Shown: piece by piece, positions 27,467 through 36,385 of the stretch
Numbering within the stretch: position 1 is the stretch's first letter
Layout of the letters: the number at the start of each line of letters is the position of its first letter
Source: Hippea jasoniae
GTDB lineage: Bacteria; Campylobacterota_A; Desulfurellia; Desulfurellales; Hippeaceae
Direction: 5' to 3'
Assembly (NCBI RefSeq): GCF_000744435.1
Contig: NZ_JQLX01000014.1
Span: 1-64,000 of the forward strand
DNA length: 64,000 nucleotides
Made by a program: the position numbers and the translations under genes
Notes under the pieces: generated by a model
Told to the model about the DNA's origin: nothing
Database searches by the model: none
Seen by the model: only the letters and a program-made list of their open reading frames with translations

Positions 27467-28194
27467 GACTCAAAATAGTTGAGAATAAACAGATAGCAAA
27501 AGATGTTTTTAAGCTTAGAATAGATAACCCCGGTCTGTTTGAGATTGATCCGGGGCAGTTTTTGATGTTGAAAATCAACGATTATCCGTTTCCGCTTTTG
27601 AGAAGGCCGTTTAGTATAGCAGGTTTTGGTGATACGATTGATATTATTTATAAAGTTGTTGGTGAAGGAACAAGGATATTAAGCAAAAAATCAAAAGGTG
27701 AATTTGTTGATATTGTGGCACCACTGGGCAGAGGCTTTAGTATCAATTCAGCAAAGAAGATTATGCTTGTTGGTGGTGGCATTGGTGTAGCTGGTTTGCT
27801 TTATTTAAAAGATGTTATTGAAAAGCAATACAAACTGCCCTATGAGACTTATTTTGGATTTAATTTTAAGGAAGAGGTTTTTGTTAATGATGTAAATATT
27901 GCAACAATGGATGGCAGTGTAGGTTTCAAAGGCAATGTAGTGGATTTTGTTGCAGATAAATTAAATAAAGATGTGATGGTTTATGCATGCGGCCCAACCT
28001 TAATGTTGAGGAGATTGGCTTTTTTGTGTTTTGATGCAGGATGCTCTATGCAGGTGTCGCTTGAATCCCGCATGGCCTGCGGCATAGGTGTCTGTCTTGG
28101 TTGTGTTATCTTAACCGCTGATAACAGGTTCAAAAAGGTCTGCAGCGATGGACCAGTATTTGATTATGAGGAGATACAATGGCAGGCTCTATAA
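27463..28194 (+). CDS. pyrK: Dihydroorotate dehydrogenase electron-transfer subunit
   Basis: 243-residue FAD/2Fe-2S protein that passes electrons from dihydroorotate dehydrogenase B to NAD. FAD-binding RRPFSIAG near 46-53, NAD-binding GGGIGVAGL near 105-113, and the C-terminal cluster cysteines in MACGIGVCLGC plus a later Cys before DGPVF. GTG start overlapping the greA stop; its last 16 bases overlap pyrD, its catalytic partner. Confidence 0.93.
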   Translation: MRLKIVENKQIAKDVFKLRIDNPGLFEIDPGQFLMLKINDYPFPLLRRPFSIAGFGDTIDIIYKVVGEGTRILSKKSKGEFVDIVAPLGRGFSINSAKKIMLVGGGIGVAGLLYLKDVIEKQYKLPYETYFGFNFKEEVFVNDVNIATMDGSVGFKGNVVDFVADKLNKDVMVYACGPTLMLRRLAFLCFDAGCSMQVSLESRMACGIGVCLGCVILTADNRFKKVCSDGPVFDYEEIQWQAL

Positions 28195-29105
28195 ATCTAA
28201 CGGTAAAGATAGGAAACCTTATTTTTAAAAATCCCATTCTAACGGCATCGGGCACTTTTGGCTATGGGCTTGAGTATAGTAAATATCTCAATTTATCTAA
28301 ACTTGGCGGTATTATAACAAAGGGTTTGAGTTTATATGAAAAACTGGGTAATCCGCCTCCAAGGATAGTTGAAACCCCATGCGGAATGCTCAATGCAATC
28401 GGTCTTCAAAACATCGGTATAGATGCTTTTATTGTTGAAAAATTACCCAAGCTAAGCCGTTTTAATACGCATATTATTGCCAATATATACGGAGCAGAGG
28501 TTGAGGATTTTGTTAGGATTGCAGAAAAGATAGAAAATGAAGATAGAATAAGTGCCATTGAAATCAATGTTTCATGTCCCAATGTTTCAGCAGGTGGTGC
28601 TTTGTTTGGCAAAGATCCCGATATGGTTTTTGTGCTTGTTTCATCTGTAAAAAAGGTAACCAAAAAGCCCATCATAGTAAAACTAACGCCCAATGTTTCA
28701 GATATAGCATTTATTGCTCAGGCAGCTCAATCTGCTGGCGCTGATGCTGTCAGTCTCATAAATACGATTACAGGTATGGTTATCGATACAAAAACAAAAA
28801 AACACCTCCTTGCCAATAAAACAGGTGGTTTGAGCGGACCTGCTATCTATCCTGTGGGTGTTAGAATGGTTTATGAGGTTTATGAGAAGGTAAAGATTCC
28901 TATTATCGGAGTGGGTGGTATATACAACGCAGATATAGCACTTCAATATATTATGGCAGGTGCCACGCTTGTTGAGATTGGAACGGCAAACTTTATCGAT
29001 CCTTCTATTACAATGGAGATTTTAAAAGGCATTGAGGAGTATATGGAAAATGAAGGAATTAAGAATATTTCTCAGCTTATTGGTATTGCTCATAGCAGTA
29101 AATAG
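28179..29105 (+). CDS. pyrD: Dihydroorotate dehydrogenase B, catalytic subunit
   Basis: 308-residue FMN TIM-barrel enzyme oxidising dihydroorotate to orotate. Signature segments: NPILTASGTFGYG, EINVSCPNVSAGG (containing the catalytic-loop Cys typical of class 1 enzymes), KLTPNVSD and the FMN phosphate site GVGGIYNADIALQYIMAGA. Paired with pyrK upstream, as in class 1B enzymes that use NAD. The last 56 bases overlap the LolA-like gene. Confidence 0.95.
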   Translation: MAGSINLTVKIGNLIFKNPILTASGTFGYGLEYSKYLNLSKLGGIITKGLSLYEKLGNPPPRIVETPCGMLNAIGLQNIGIDAFIVEKLPKLSRFNTHIIANIYGAEVEDFVRIAEKIENEDRISAIEINVSCPNVSAGGALFGKDPDMVFVLVSSVKKVTKKPIIVKLTPNVSDIAFIAQAAQSAGADAVSLINTITGMVIDTKTKKHLLANKTGGLSGPAIYPVGVRMVYEVYEKVKIPIIGVGGIYNADIALQYIMAGATLVEIGTANFIDPSITMEILKGIEEYMENEGIKNISQLIGIAHSSK

Positions 29106-29580
29106 CTATAGCTTTGATTTGAATGGCTTTTTTAATAGCTATCGCAACAAAGATGTTAGTTTGTGTTTTAAGCAGATCTCCATAAACGCCATGACAGGGC
29201 AGTCTATAGAAAAAAGCGGCAAAATGTATATAAAGTCCAAGGAGTATATAAAATTCTCATATCCAAATGAGACAATTGTTATTGATAACTTTAAGGTAAT
29301 TGATAAAAAAGATAATCAAACTCAGGTCTATAAACTTACTGGTTTTAACAAGGTTTTGTTTTTGATGTTTGTAGGCAAAAAAGATTTAAATGAGCTGTTT
29401 TATGTAAAAAGGCTAAAAAAAGACAACTATCTATTAAAGCCAAAATATCAGTCAAATATAGACTCTATTAGATTTTCATTGGATAATTCAACAAAAAGGC
29501 TTGATATAACGGATATCTACTCAAATCAAACGCGGTATATTTTTTATGCTGCTTGCAGCAGTACACAAAAAAGAGATTGA
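29050..29580 (+). CDS. LolA-like outer-membrane lipoprotein carrier
   Basis: 176 residues with a signal peptide (about 1-20, ending NSYS). The repeated beta-strand pattern (SGKMYIKSKEYIKFSY, later LDITDIYSNQTRYIF) fits the periplasmic LolA fold that ferries lipoproteins to the outer membrane. The N-terminal part is short compared with E. coli LolA, so the call is moderate. ATG at 29050 lies inside pyrD with GGAG about 11 bases upstream. Confidence 0.65.
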   Translation: MKELRIFLSLLVLLIAVNSYSFDLNGFFNSYRNKDVSLCFKQISINAMTGQSIEKSGKMYIKSKEYIKFSYPNETIVIDNFKVIDKKDNQTQVYKLTGFNKVLFLMFVGKKDLNELFYVKRLKKDNYLLKPKYQSNIDSIRFSLDNSTKRLDITDIYSNQTRYIFYAACSSTQKRD

Positions 29581-31189
29581 ACCTCTACTATCTTTCCTTC
29601 CATTTAGAAGAGAAAGTGACTTTTACAGGTATAAAAATGTAGTTGCTATTGTTGCTAACAAAAGTGATTCACTTTCTATAGCTTTTAAAATAGCCCGTTA
29701 TATTTTAAGGTTTAATGCAAAAATTGCCCTGTTGTTTGGCATTTCAGGAAGCCTCAGTTCTGACCTTAAAAAGGGTGAATTTGTTAATGTTCAAAGAATC
29801 AAACTATTCGATGGCGATAAGCATCCTGTTTTTAACCCGATTGAGCTCTTAAATGTAGATTTTTTAAAAAATGTTACGGGCATAACCACCTTCAGGATGA
29901 ATTTTAACAATAATTTTTTAAAGCTGTTTGGTGAAACAATCGATTTTGAATCCTATTTTTTTGTAAAAGCAGCCCGCAATCATAATGTTTTGCCTGTTAT
30001 TGTCAGAGTTATCAGTGATTACAATACAAAAGAAGAGATTTTTTCCATTAAAGAAAGCGGGTTTAAATACGATGTTAAAAAGCTTTCAGAGATTGTGCTT
30101 AAACTTGCTAATATTGAGCGTGATTGGCTAAAAAAAGAGATTTTTTGCTCAACAGGTATAACAGAAACGCTTGACAATAAAAAGGTTTTTATCCTGAAAA
30201 ATAGGCTTTCCTTTAGCAAAAGACAGAGGCTTTATAAGGAGTGGCTGGTTGAACTGAAAAAGAGTAAACCCAAACCTATTGATTTAAACAATATCTTTAT
30301 TGAAAAAGGTGTTGATAAAAAAAGGATAAAGATAGATTTAAATAGCAGAAATGTTTATGAAATTGACGATTATGTGGCTGTTTTTCACAATCTCAAGGAT
30401 AGAAGCGGCCTGATTTTTGCAACAAAGAAAGGGGAGTTTTTAAGAAAAACACCACCAAATTATACGCCAGATGGATCAGAAGGTTATTCGATTCTAAGCG
30501 GCTATAACTGCATATACGATTGCGATTACTGCTTTTTGAAGGGTTATTTTAGAAGCTTTAACCCCCTGCTGTTTCTCAATTATGAGGATTTCTTCAAAGA
30601 AATAGAGACAATAACAAAGAAAGACCATAAGGCCTATTTCTATCTTGGTAGTTTTTTTGATCCTTTAGCTGTTAATTTTAGCGATATGAATGAGGCATTT
30701 TATGGATTCTTTGAAAGTTTGGGTAGAGGAATGCTTGAGTTTCGAACAAAGTCTGATAGAGTAGATAGGTTTTTATCGCTCAAGCCAGCCAGAAATATCA
30801 TTTTTGCATTTTCTTTATCACCTGATAGTATTGTTAAACAATATGAACACTTTACACCACCATTAAAAAGAAGGCTAAACGCTATTAAAAAGCTTGATGC
30901 AGCTAATTTTAAAATTGGTGTTAGGCTTGATCCTTTTTTTGTGGAGTTTTTGAAAGAATACGATGAGATTTTTGATTTTATCGATACCATAGATAATCTT
31001 CATTCTGTTGAGGTGGGTTTCTTGCGATTTGACAAAAACGATTATAAAAATATGATCAAGAAAGGATATACACGGCTTTTAAAAGGGTTGAGTTATAAGA
31101 GAGGCATGTATAGAGCATCCTATTCGGGAGAGATTGTTGATTTCTTAAAAAAAAGACTGAACAGGGTCTATTTTAGTATGGAGTATTAA
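29546..31189 (+). CDS. Nucleosidase-like / spore-photoproduct-lyase-like radical SAM fusion
   Basis: 547 residues with two parts. Residues 1-about 190 resemble the MTA/SAH nucleosidase and futalosine hydrolase fold: FGISGSL (64-70), the DFES stretch (133-136) at the DMEG position, and RVISD (154-158) with the conserved catalytic Asp. From about 240 onward it resembles SplB-type radical SAM proteins: GYNCIYDCDYCFLKGYF (319-335) holds the CxxxCxxC cluster motif (C322, C326, C329). No frameshift separates the halves, and one start serves both. Inference: the nucleosidase may remove 5'-deoxyadenosine made by the radical SAM half. SplB repairs UV thymine dimers in spores, but nothing here suggests sporulation, so the substrate is open. 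Overlaps the LolA-like gene by 35 bases. Confidence 0.75.
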   Translation: MLLAAVHKKEIEPLLSFLPFRRESDFYRYKNVVAIVANKSDSLSIAFKIARYILRFNAKIALLFGISGSLSSDLKKGEFVNVQRIKLFDGDKHPVFNPIELLNVDFLKNVTGITTFRMNFNNNFLKLFGETIDFESYFFVKAARNHNVLPVIVRVISDYNTKEEIFSIKESGFKYDVKKLSEIVLKLANIERDWLKKEIFCSTGITETLDNKKVFILKNRLSFSKRQRLYKEWLVELKKSKPKPIDLNNIFIEKGVDKKRIKIDLNSRNVYEIDDYVAVFHNLKDRSGLIFATKKGEFLRKTPPNYTPDGSEGYSILSGYNCIYDCDYCFLKGYFRSFNPLLFLNYEDFFKEIETITKKDHKAYFYLGSFFDPLAVNFSDMNEAFYGFFESLGRGMLEFRTKSDRVDRFLSLKPARNIIFAFSLSPDSIVKQYEHFTPPLKRRLNAIKKLDAANFKIGVRLDPFFVEFLKEYDEIFDFIDTIDNLHSVEVGFLRFDKNDYKNMIKKGYTRLLKGLSYKRGMYRASYSGEIVDFLKKRLNRVYFSMEY

Positions 31190-32008
31190 ATGAAAGCAGT
31201 GGTATTTTTTGTAATTTTCTTTGCAAGCTTTATATCTAATGCCCTTGCATTGAGGATAGCTTCCTTTAGCGTGCCTGCCACTGAGGCTATAGTTGAATTG
31301 AAAAAAGCAGATGAATTGGTTGCCTGCTCAAAATTTGCAAGGCTGCCTGAAGGTTTAAAGGTAGCAAGAATGGGTAGTATTACAAATGTTAGCGTTGAGG
31401 AGCTTTTGAGATTGAAAGTTGATGTGGTTTTTGTTAGCAGTTTGATGAATAGAAAAGTTGTCTCAAAGCTTAAAAGTTTACATATAAAGGTTATTGAATT
31501 TAGTTATCCGCGCAGTTTTGAGGATATTTGTGCCGATATGATAGAGGTGGGGAGAATTGTTGGCAAACCAAAAGAGGCTGAAAAAATAGTCAATCAGGCA
31601 AAAAAGCAGGTGGAACGCATTGAAAATAAGCTTAAAAATACAAAGCCACTTAAGGTTTTTGTTCAGATAGGTGCAAATCCACTATATACGGCTACAAAAC
31701 ACAGTTTTATCAACGATTTTATTAGATTTGCAAATGCTATAAATATAGCGGCTAATGCAAAGAGTGGATTGTATTCTGTTGAGGAGGTTTTAAGACAGAA
31801 TCCCGATGCAATAATTATTTCACAGATGGGTTTTAACGGCTATAAACAGAAGAAATTCTGGATGCAGTTTAAGTTTTTAAAGGCTGTGAAAAATAACAGG
31901 ATTTTGATTCTTGATGATAACTCTCTATGCAGTCCAACACCCATAACATTCGTTAAAACTCTAAGAAAGATAGCTAAATTTCTACATCCTGAGGTTGATA
32001 TTGAATAA
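31190..32008 (+). CDS. btuF: Cobalamin-type ABC transporter substrate-binding protein
   Basis: 272 residues with a signal peptide (about 1-20). Class III periplasmic binding protein: RIASFSVPATEAIVEL at the start of the mature part, VSVEELLRLKVDVVFV, and the long central helix near 115-145. BtuF and iron-siderophore proteins share this fold; cobalamin is inferred from the convergent riboswitch-controlled btuB-type receptor. Starts at the base after the fusion gene's stop. Confidence 0.75.
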   Translation: MKAVVFFVIFFASFISNALALRIASFSVPATEAIVELKKADELVACSKFARLPEGLKVARMGSITNVSVEELLRLKVDVVFVSSLMNRKVVSKLKSLHIKVIEFSYPRSFEDICADMIEVGRIVGKPKEAEKIVNQAKKQVERIENKLKNTKPLKVFVQIGANPLYTATKHSFINDFIRFANAINIAANAKSGLYSVEEVLRQNPDAIIISQMGFNGYKQKKFWMQFKFLKAVKNNRILILDDNSLCSPTPITFVKTLRKIAKFLHPEVDIE

Positions 32009-32978
32009 TAAATCAAAGATTGTTCTACTTTTAGTTTTTGTTGTTTTTTCTTTGATATTTTCAATTGCCTGTGGTTCGGATGGAATATCTTTCAAAGAGG
32101 TTTATTTAGCACTAACCAAAGAAGGTATAAACAGGGTTATTCTGCTTCAGATTCGCCTGCCCAGATTGCTTGAGGGTTTTCTTGTTGGTGGGTCTTTATC
32201 TATAAGCGGGGTTGCACTTCAGGCAATCTTTAGAAATCCCCTAACAGAACCTTACACCCTGGGTATCAGCGGAGGGGCGGCTTTGGGTGTGGCAATTTTT
32301 ATAGCCACAGGGTTTTCATTTTATCTAACCACATCCTTCGCTGGTTTTGGTGGCGCATTGATAAGTCTTTTTATCGTTTATATACTTGCCTTGAAAAAAG
32401 GCATTCTTAAAACAGATAGTATGCTTTTGATCGGTGTTATGGTAAGCTTTATTACAAGTTCTCTTGTTTTGTTTATAATGGCTTTGGTTAATGTAAGAAA
32501 AATTAGTGCAATTGTTTACTGGCTTATGGGAAACCTTCAGGGTGCAGGCTATCGCGAAACATTTCTTTTATCCACTGCATCTCTTGTGAGTTTATTAATT
32601 CTCATTGCTTTGAGTGTTAACTTAAACGCCTTGAGTCTTGGTGAGCAGCAGGCTAAAGCCCTTGGTGTCGATGTGGAACTTACAAAAAAGCTTGTGTTTA
32701 TTACAACATCACTGCTTACGGGTCTGTCTGTAGCTTTAGTTGGAGTAATAGGGTTTGTGGGCCTTGTAGTACCCCATTTTTTTAGAATTATGTTTGGTTA
32801 TGATAACAGAAAACTTTTATTATTGTCGTTTTTTGGAGGAGGCAGCTTTCTTGTTGTATGTGATGGGTTATCCCGCATATTGATTGCACCATCCCAGCTT
32901 CCCGTTGGTGTTATTACGGGTATTTTAGGAGGATTAACATTTATTTATGTGCTTACAAAGTCTAATAAAGGTCTATGA
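31995..32978 (+). CDS. btuC: Cobalamin/iron-type ABC transporter permease
   Basis: About 327 residues, FecCD/BtuC family, 9-10 transmembrane helices. Conserved segments: RLPRLLEGFLVGGSLSISGV, NPLTEPYTLGISGGAALGV, and near the C-terminus VGVIGFVGLVVPHFFR (the ATPase-coupling region). Start is a TTG: either 31995, or 32001, which has GAGG at a better 6-base spacing. It overlaps btuF at the start and btuD by 32 bases at the end. Confidence 0.85.
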   Translation: MILNNKSKIVLLLVFVVFSLIFSIACGSDGISFKEVYLALTKEGINRVILLQIRLPRLLEGFLVGGSLSISGVALQAIFRNPLTEPYTLGISGGAALGVAIFIATGFSFYLTTSFAGFGGALISLFIVYILALKKGILKTDSMLLIGVMVSFITSSLVLFIMALVNVRKISAIVYWLMGNLQGAGYRETFLLSTASLVSLLILIALSVNLNALSLGEQQAKALGVDVELTKKLVFITTSLLTGLSVALVGVIGFVGLVVPHFFRIMFGYDNRKLLLLSFFGGGSFLVVCDGLSRILIAPSQLPVGVITGILGGLTFIYVLTKSNKGL

Positions 32979-33732
32979 TTTAGGTTTTGGCTATACGGAT
33001 AAAAGGCTTTTTAGTGGTTTGTCGTTTGAAATTTTTGAAGGGGAATTTTTCTGCATGGCCGGGGCCAATGGAGCTGGAAAGTCCACATTATTAAAACTTT
33101 TAGCCGGTATTTTAAAACCTCAAGCCGGTAAGATTATTTTTAAGGGTAGAGCTATTAATTCTATTCCAATAAAACAACTTGCTAAAATGAGGGCTGTTGT
33201 TGATCAAAACCCTGTATTTGAATTTATTAGTGTGGAAGATTTTGTAGCCCTGGGAAGAATTGCCTACTTCAAGCCTTTTCAGATTTTTCAGACAGATGAG
33301 GATAAAAGAGCTGTAAAGGAAGCTTTGAGTTTATGTAATATTCAAAGAGTAGCCCAAAAAAGGATGGATGAGATAAGCGGCGGTGAAAGACAGCTTGCCT
33401 TCATAGCAAGGGCTATTGTTCAAAATTCAGGTGTATTGTTTTTGGATGAACCATTTTCCAATTTAGATATAGCAAATACCATAGAAATACTGCTGTTGCT
33501 CAAAAAACTCAATAGAAATAATAATGCTACAATTATTGCGGTCTTGCACGACTTAAATATCGCTTTGAGGGTTTGTGATAGAGTCATGCTTCTAAAAAAT
33601 GGACAACTTAAAGCTGTGGGTAAACCAGGTGATATACTGAAAAAAGATATTTTAAACGATGTGTATGGAAGTGATAAAATAACAGTAACGCAAACAGAAA
33701 ATGGGGAGTTATGCGTCAGTTTTCTAATTTAA
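32947..33732 (+). CDS. btuD: Cobalamin/iron-type ABC transporter ATPase
   Basis: 261 residues. Walker A GANGAGKST (near 39-47), signature SGGERQLAFIARA, Walker B GVLFLDEPFSNLD and the H-loop VLHDLNIAL. FecE/BtuD subfamily. The ATG at 32947 lies inside btuC with no clear Shine-Dalgarno, so translation is probably coupled. The 3' end overlaps the convergent tonB gene by 17 bases. Confidence 0.88.
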   Translation: MCLQSLIKVYDLGFGYTDKRLFSGLSFEIFEGEFFCMAGANGAGKSTLLKLLAGILKPQAGKIIFKGRAINSIPIKQLAKMRAVVDQNPVFEFISVEDFVALGRIAYFKPFQIFQTDEDKRAVKEALSLCNIQRVAQKRMDEISGGERQLAFIARAIVQNSGVLFLDEPFSNLDIANTIEILLLLKKLNRNNNATIIAVLHDLNIALRVCDRVMLLKNGQLKAVGKPGDILKKDILNDVYGSDKITVTQTENGELCVSFLI

Positions 33733-34525
33733 ATTTAAGTATGAGAGAGGCTTTTAGCGGCGGTTGTTTATCTAAAGAAGCAAGAATTCGAGCTGGAATC
33801 GGTGAGGAATCCTTAAGAATTTTAATTGCTGCATTGTTTAGATCGTTAAAGGAGTGTTTTGTTATTTTTATTCCGTAGATGTTGCCCCTTTTATCAATAT
33901 AGAAAACCATTCTTACCTCTCCTTCTTCACTGTTAAATATAGCCTTAAGGGGATAAAATTTGTGTGATGCTATCCAGCTAAACAACTCCTGATTTGATGA
34001 GGCTGATATGTTTATTTCAGAAAAACTATGTCTGGCTGGGTAATTTTTTTGTTTTTTAAATTGTATTTTTTCTGTTGAGTTTTTGTTTATTGTTGTTGGG
34101 TTTTTTATGATTTTTGATTTATCAGATACAGCCAAAAATGTATGTTTAATATGTTTTATTTTTTTGGCTTTGACTGTTTTTATCGGAGTTTTTCTGTGGA
34201 TATTTTTTACTGCGAAATCTCTTTTTTGTTTTAAAACTTTTTCTGTATGTTTTGGATAAGTTTTATGGGATTGTTTGTTAATCCCTGCACTGGCCGAATG
34301 TTTTCTGGGAATCTTTTTTTGAGAGAGATTGTGTTGTATTTTACGGTAATTGATAATTGAAACATCATAAACATTACTGCGCAAGTATAGATGCAGTGGC
34401 ATTAATTGTAAAAAAGATATGATAGCCGCCCCGTTGACAAATAAAGAGGCGGCAAAAGAAATTAAAATTTTAAAATTTATATGAGACCTTTGCAAATACG
34501 CTTCTTGGAAGCGTTGAGTATCCAT
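33716..34525 (-). CDS. tonB: TonB-like energy transducer
   Basis: 269 residues. One transmembrane helix (about 20-40), a long periplasmic linker (about 60-180) rich in Lys, His and Asn rather than the usual Pro repeats, and a C-terminal TonB-type domain (about 185-269: FYPLKAIFNSEEGEVRMVFYI, then ALIK-like SSPIPARIL). TonB passes inner-membrane proton-motive energy to receptors such as the BtuB-like protein just upstream. ATG at 34525 has AGGAGGT directly before it, though it lies 56 bases inside btuB. No exbB/exbD here. Confidence 0.75.
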   Translation of the reverse strand: MDTQRFQEAYLQRSHINFKILISFAASLFVNGAAIISFLQLMPLHLYLRSNVYDVSIINYRKIQHNLSQKKIPRKHSASAGINKQSHKTYPKHTEKVLKQKRDFAVKNIHRKTPIKTVKAKKIKHIKHTFLAVSDKSKIIKNPTTINKNSTEKIQFKKQKNYPARHSFSEINISASSNQELFSWIASHKFYPLKAIFNSEEGEVRMVFYIDKRGNIYGIKITKHSFNDLNNAAIKILKDSSPIPARILASLDKQPPLKASLILKFKLEN

Positions 34526-36374
34526 AGACCTCCTGGTAAAACCTGTTAAAGATGTTTTTTATAGTAAGGGAAAGCTCGAGATTGTTCAACGGTTTATAAA
34601 GGGTTGTGAAATCAAATACAGCGTATTTACCCGTTTGATGCGTATGGTTTTTGTCATCATATCTTCTCCCTATATACCTACCATCCAATAATGCAGAGAG
34701 TTTACTATTGAGTGTTGTGCATTTTATCCATCCACTGTAAACTCTCAGAGGAATTCTTGCAGACTGCCTGCCAGTATCGGGATTTATACTTTTTGTATAT
34801 GTATAGGAAACATTAAGGCTTAGCCAATCTGCTGGTTTTGCTGTTATCTGTGTCTCAAAACCATCAGAAACCGTTTTACCTTTAACATTTTTATAAGTTG
34901 ACTGCCATGTGGCAGGATCAGTGTAATATGTTATTCTATCTTTTATAATATTTTTAAAGTAGGTTGCGCTTGCTGTGATTTTATCTCCATAAAGGTATTG
35001 CATAACACCAAAGCTCCACCCTTTTGATCTTTCTGGATCTAAAGAACTATTACCACCTAAAAACTGCCATGATGGATTTGGTGAAGAGTATAGCTCCCAT
35101 ATACTCGGTGCCCTGAAACCTGTGGCATAGTTGGCTTTCAGGATAGTGTTTGTTTCAGGAATAAGGTAGTTTGCTCCCACTTTATATGTGAAATGGTTGC
35201 CAAATGTTTTGAAGTGGTCTTCTCTTGCTGCAGCCTGAAGTGTAAGATTATTAATTTGAGCTATTGCCTCACCAAATCCTGCTATATTATATCTGAGTTT
35301 TTTGAAGTTACCTGAATCTTTGTAGTATTCTTTAGCATAGTCACTGCCAAGGATAATTTTAACAACTCCAAACCTCCTGTTTAACTTTACAGAATAACCC
35401 CATCTTTTGCCTTTGTAATAATAGTCTCCCTGTGGGTCTGAAAGGGATTTTCTTTTGTGGTTTACATAAAATAAGTCTATATCTAAATTTGCTAATCTAT
35501 TTAGTTTGTTTGATAGATAAAGTTTATCGAAAATGAATTTTGATTTTTGTCTATAGCCTTTTGCTTGGGCAGTTAAATTAGAAGCGTTAGAATCATTCGG
35601 AGGTGAACTCAAAACATCAAGATAACTTGTATCCTTAGAAAGAATAATAATATTACCTAATTTTATACCTTCTTTTGGTATGAATTCTATTCTTGAATTT
35701 AATGCTGTCTTGTAGAAAGCATCCTTCTCATCACCGCGTGAGTATGAATGTGTTTTGTTGTCAAATTTATCCATTTTAGATATGCCTTTTGTGTCCATTC
35801 TAAATACATCGATATAAAAGCTTGTGTTTTTGATCCTGCCGCCACTTTCTAAATTCTCAGAATATGTGTTAAATGAGCCGGCTTCCTGTGTATATTTTAT
35901 GTAGGGTTTACCTTTGCCTGTTTTTGTAATCATATTGATTACACCGGCTATTGCATTTGCCCCGTATAGTCCGCTCTGGCCACCTTCAACGATCTCTATT
36001 CTGCTTAAACTATTCGATGTAATATCGCCAAAATCAAGGTATGGTTGCGTTTGTGATGGATCTGATACATCAACACCATCAAGTAAAAACTTTGTGTATC
36101 GTGAACTTAATCCTCTTATAAAAACATTGGTCAATCCACCAAAAGGGCCATTGGATGAAACACTTAAACCCGGAACAAATTTCAATACATTTTTAGTAAA
36201 ATCGATTCCCTGCTGTTTTATCTGCTTTTTGCTGATGATTGAAACAAACGAAGGTGATTTAATGGCTTTAATTTTTGAGCGTGTTGCCGTAACAACGATT
36301 GTGTTATCGGCATTTGCTAAAGATGCTGTCATCAAAACAGCTGTTGCAATTGAAACAAACCACTTTGCCTTCAT
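34470..36374 (-). CDS. btuB: TonB-dependent outer-membrane receptor, BtuB-like
   Basis: 634 residues. Signal peptide (about 1-22), then the TonB box TIVVTA, similar to that of BtuB, an N-terminal plug domain (about 45-150, with NVFIRGLSSRYTKFLLDGV landmarks) and a 22-strand beta-barrel ending in the outer-membrane-type aromatic residue (VSYKF). ATG at 36374 is chosen for GGAGG 8 bases upstream. Cobalamin as ligand is inferred from the B12 riboswitch that heads this transcription unit, from the TonB box, and from the opposing btuFCD genes. Confidence 0.85.
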   Translation of the reverse strand: MKAKWFVSIATAVLMTASLANADNTIVVTATRSKIKAIKSPSFVSIISKKQIKQQGIDFTKNVLKFVPGLSVSSNGPFGGLTNVFIRGLSSRYTKFLLDGVDVSDPSQTQPYLDFGDITSNSLSRIEIVEGGQSGLYGANAIAGVINMITKTGKGKPYIKYTQEAGSFNTYSENLESGGRIKNTSFYIDVFRMDTKGISKMDKFDNKTHSYSRGDEKDAFYKTALNSRIEFIPKEGIKLGNIIILSKDTSYLDVLSSPPNDSNASNLTAQAKGYRQKSKFIFDKLYLSNKLNRLANLDIDLFYVNHKRKSLSDPQGDYYYKGKRWGYSVKLNRRFGVVKIILGSDYAKEYYKDSGNFKKLRYNIAGFGEAIAQINNLTLQAAAREDHFKTFGNHFTYKVGANYLIPETNTILKANYATGFRAPSIWELYSSPNPSWQFLGGNSSLDPERSKGWSFGVMQYLYGDKITASATYFKNIIKDRITYYTDPATWQSTYKNVKGKTVSDGFETQITAKPADWLSLNVSYTYTKSINPDTGRQSARIPLRVYSGWIKCTTLNSKLSALLDGRYIGRRYDDKNHTHQTGKYAVFDFTTLYKPLNNLELSLTIKNIFNRFYQEVYGYSTLPRSVFAKVSYKF

Positions 36375-36385
36375 TCTCAAACCTC

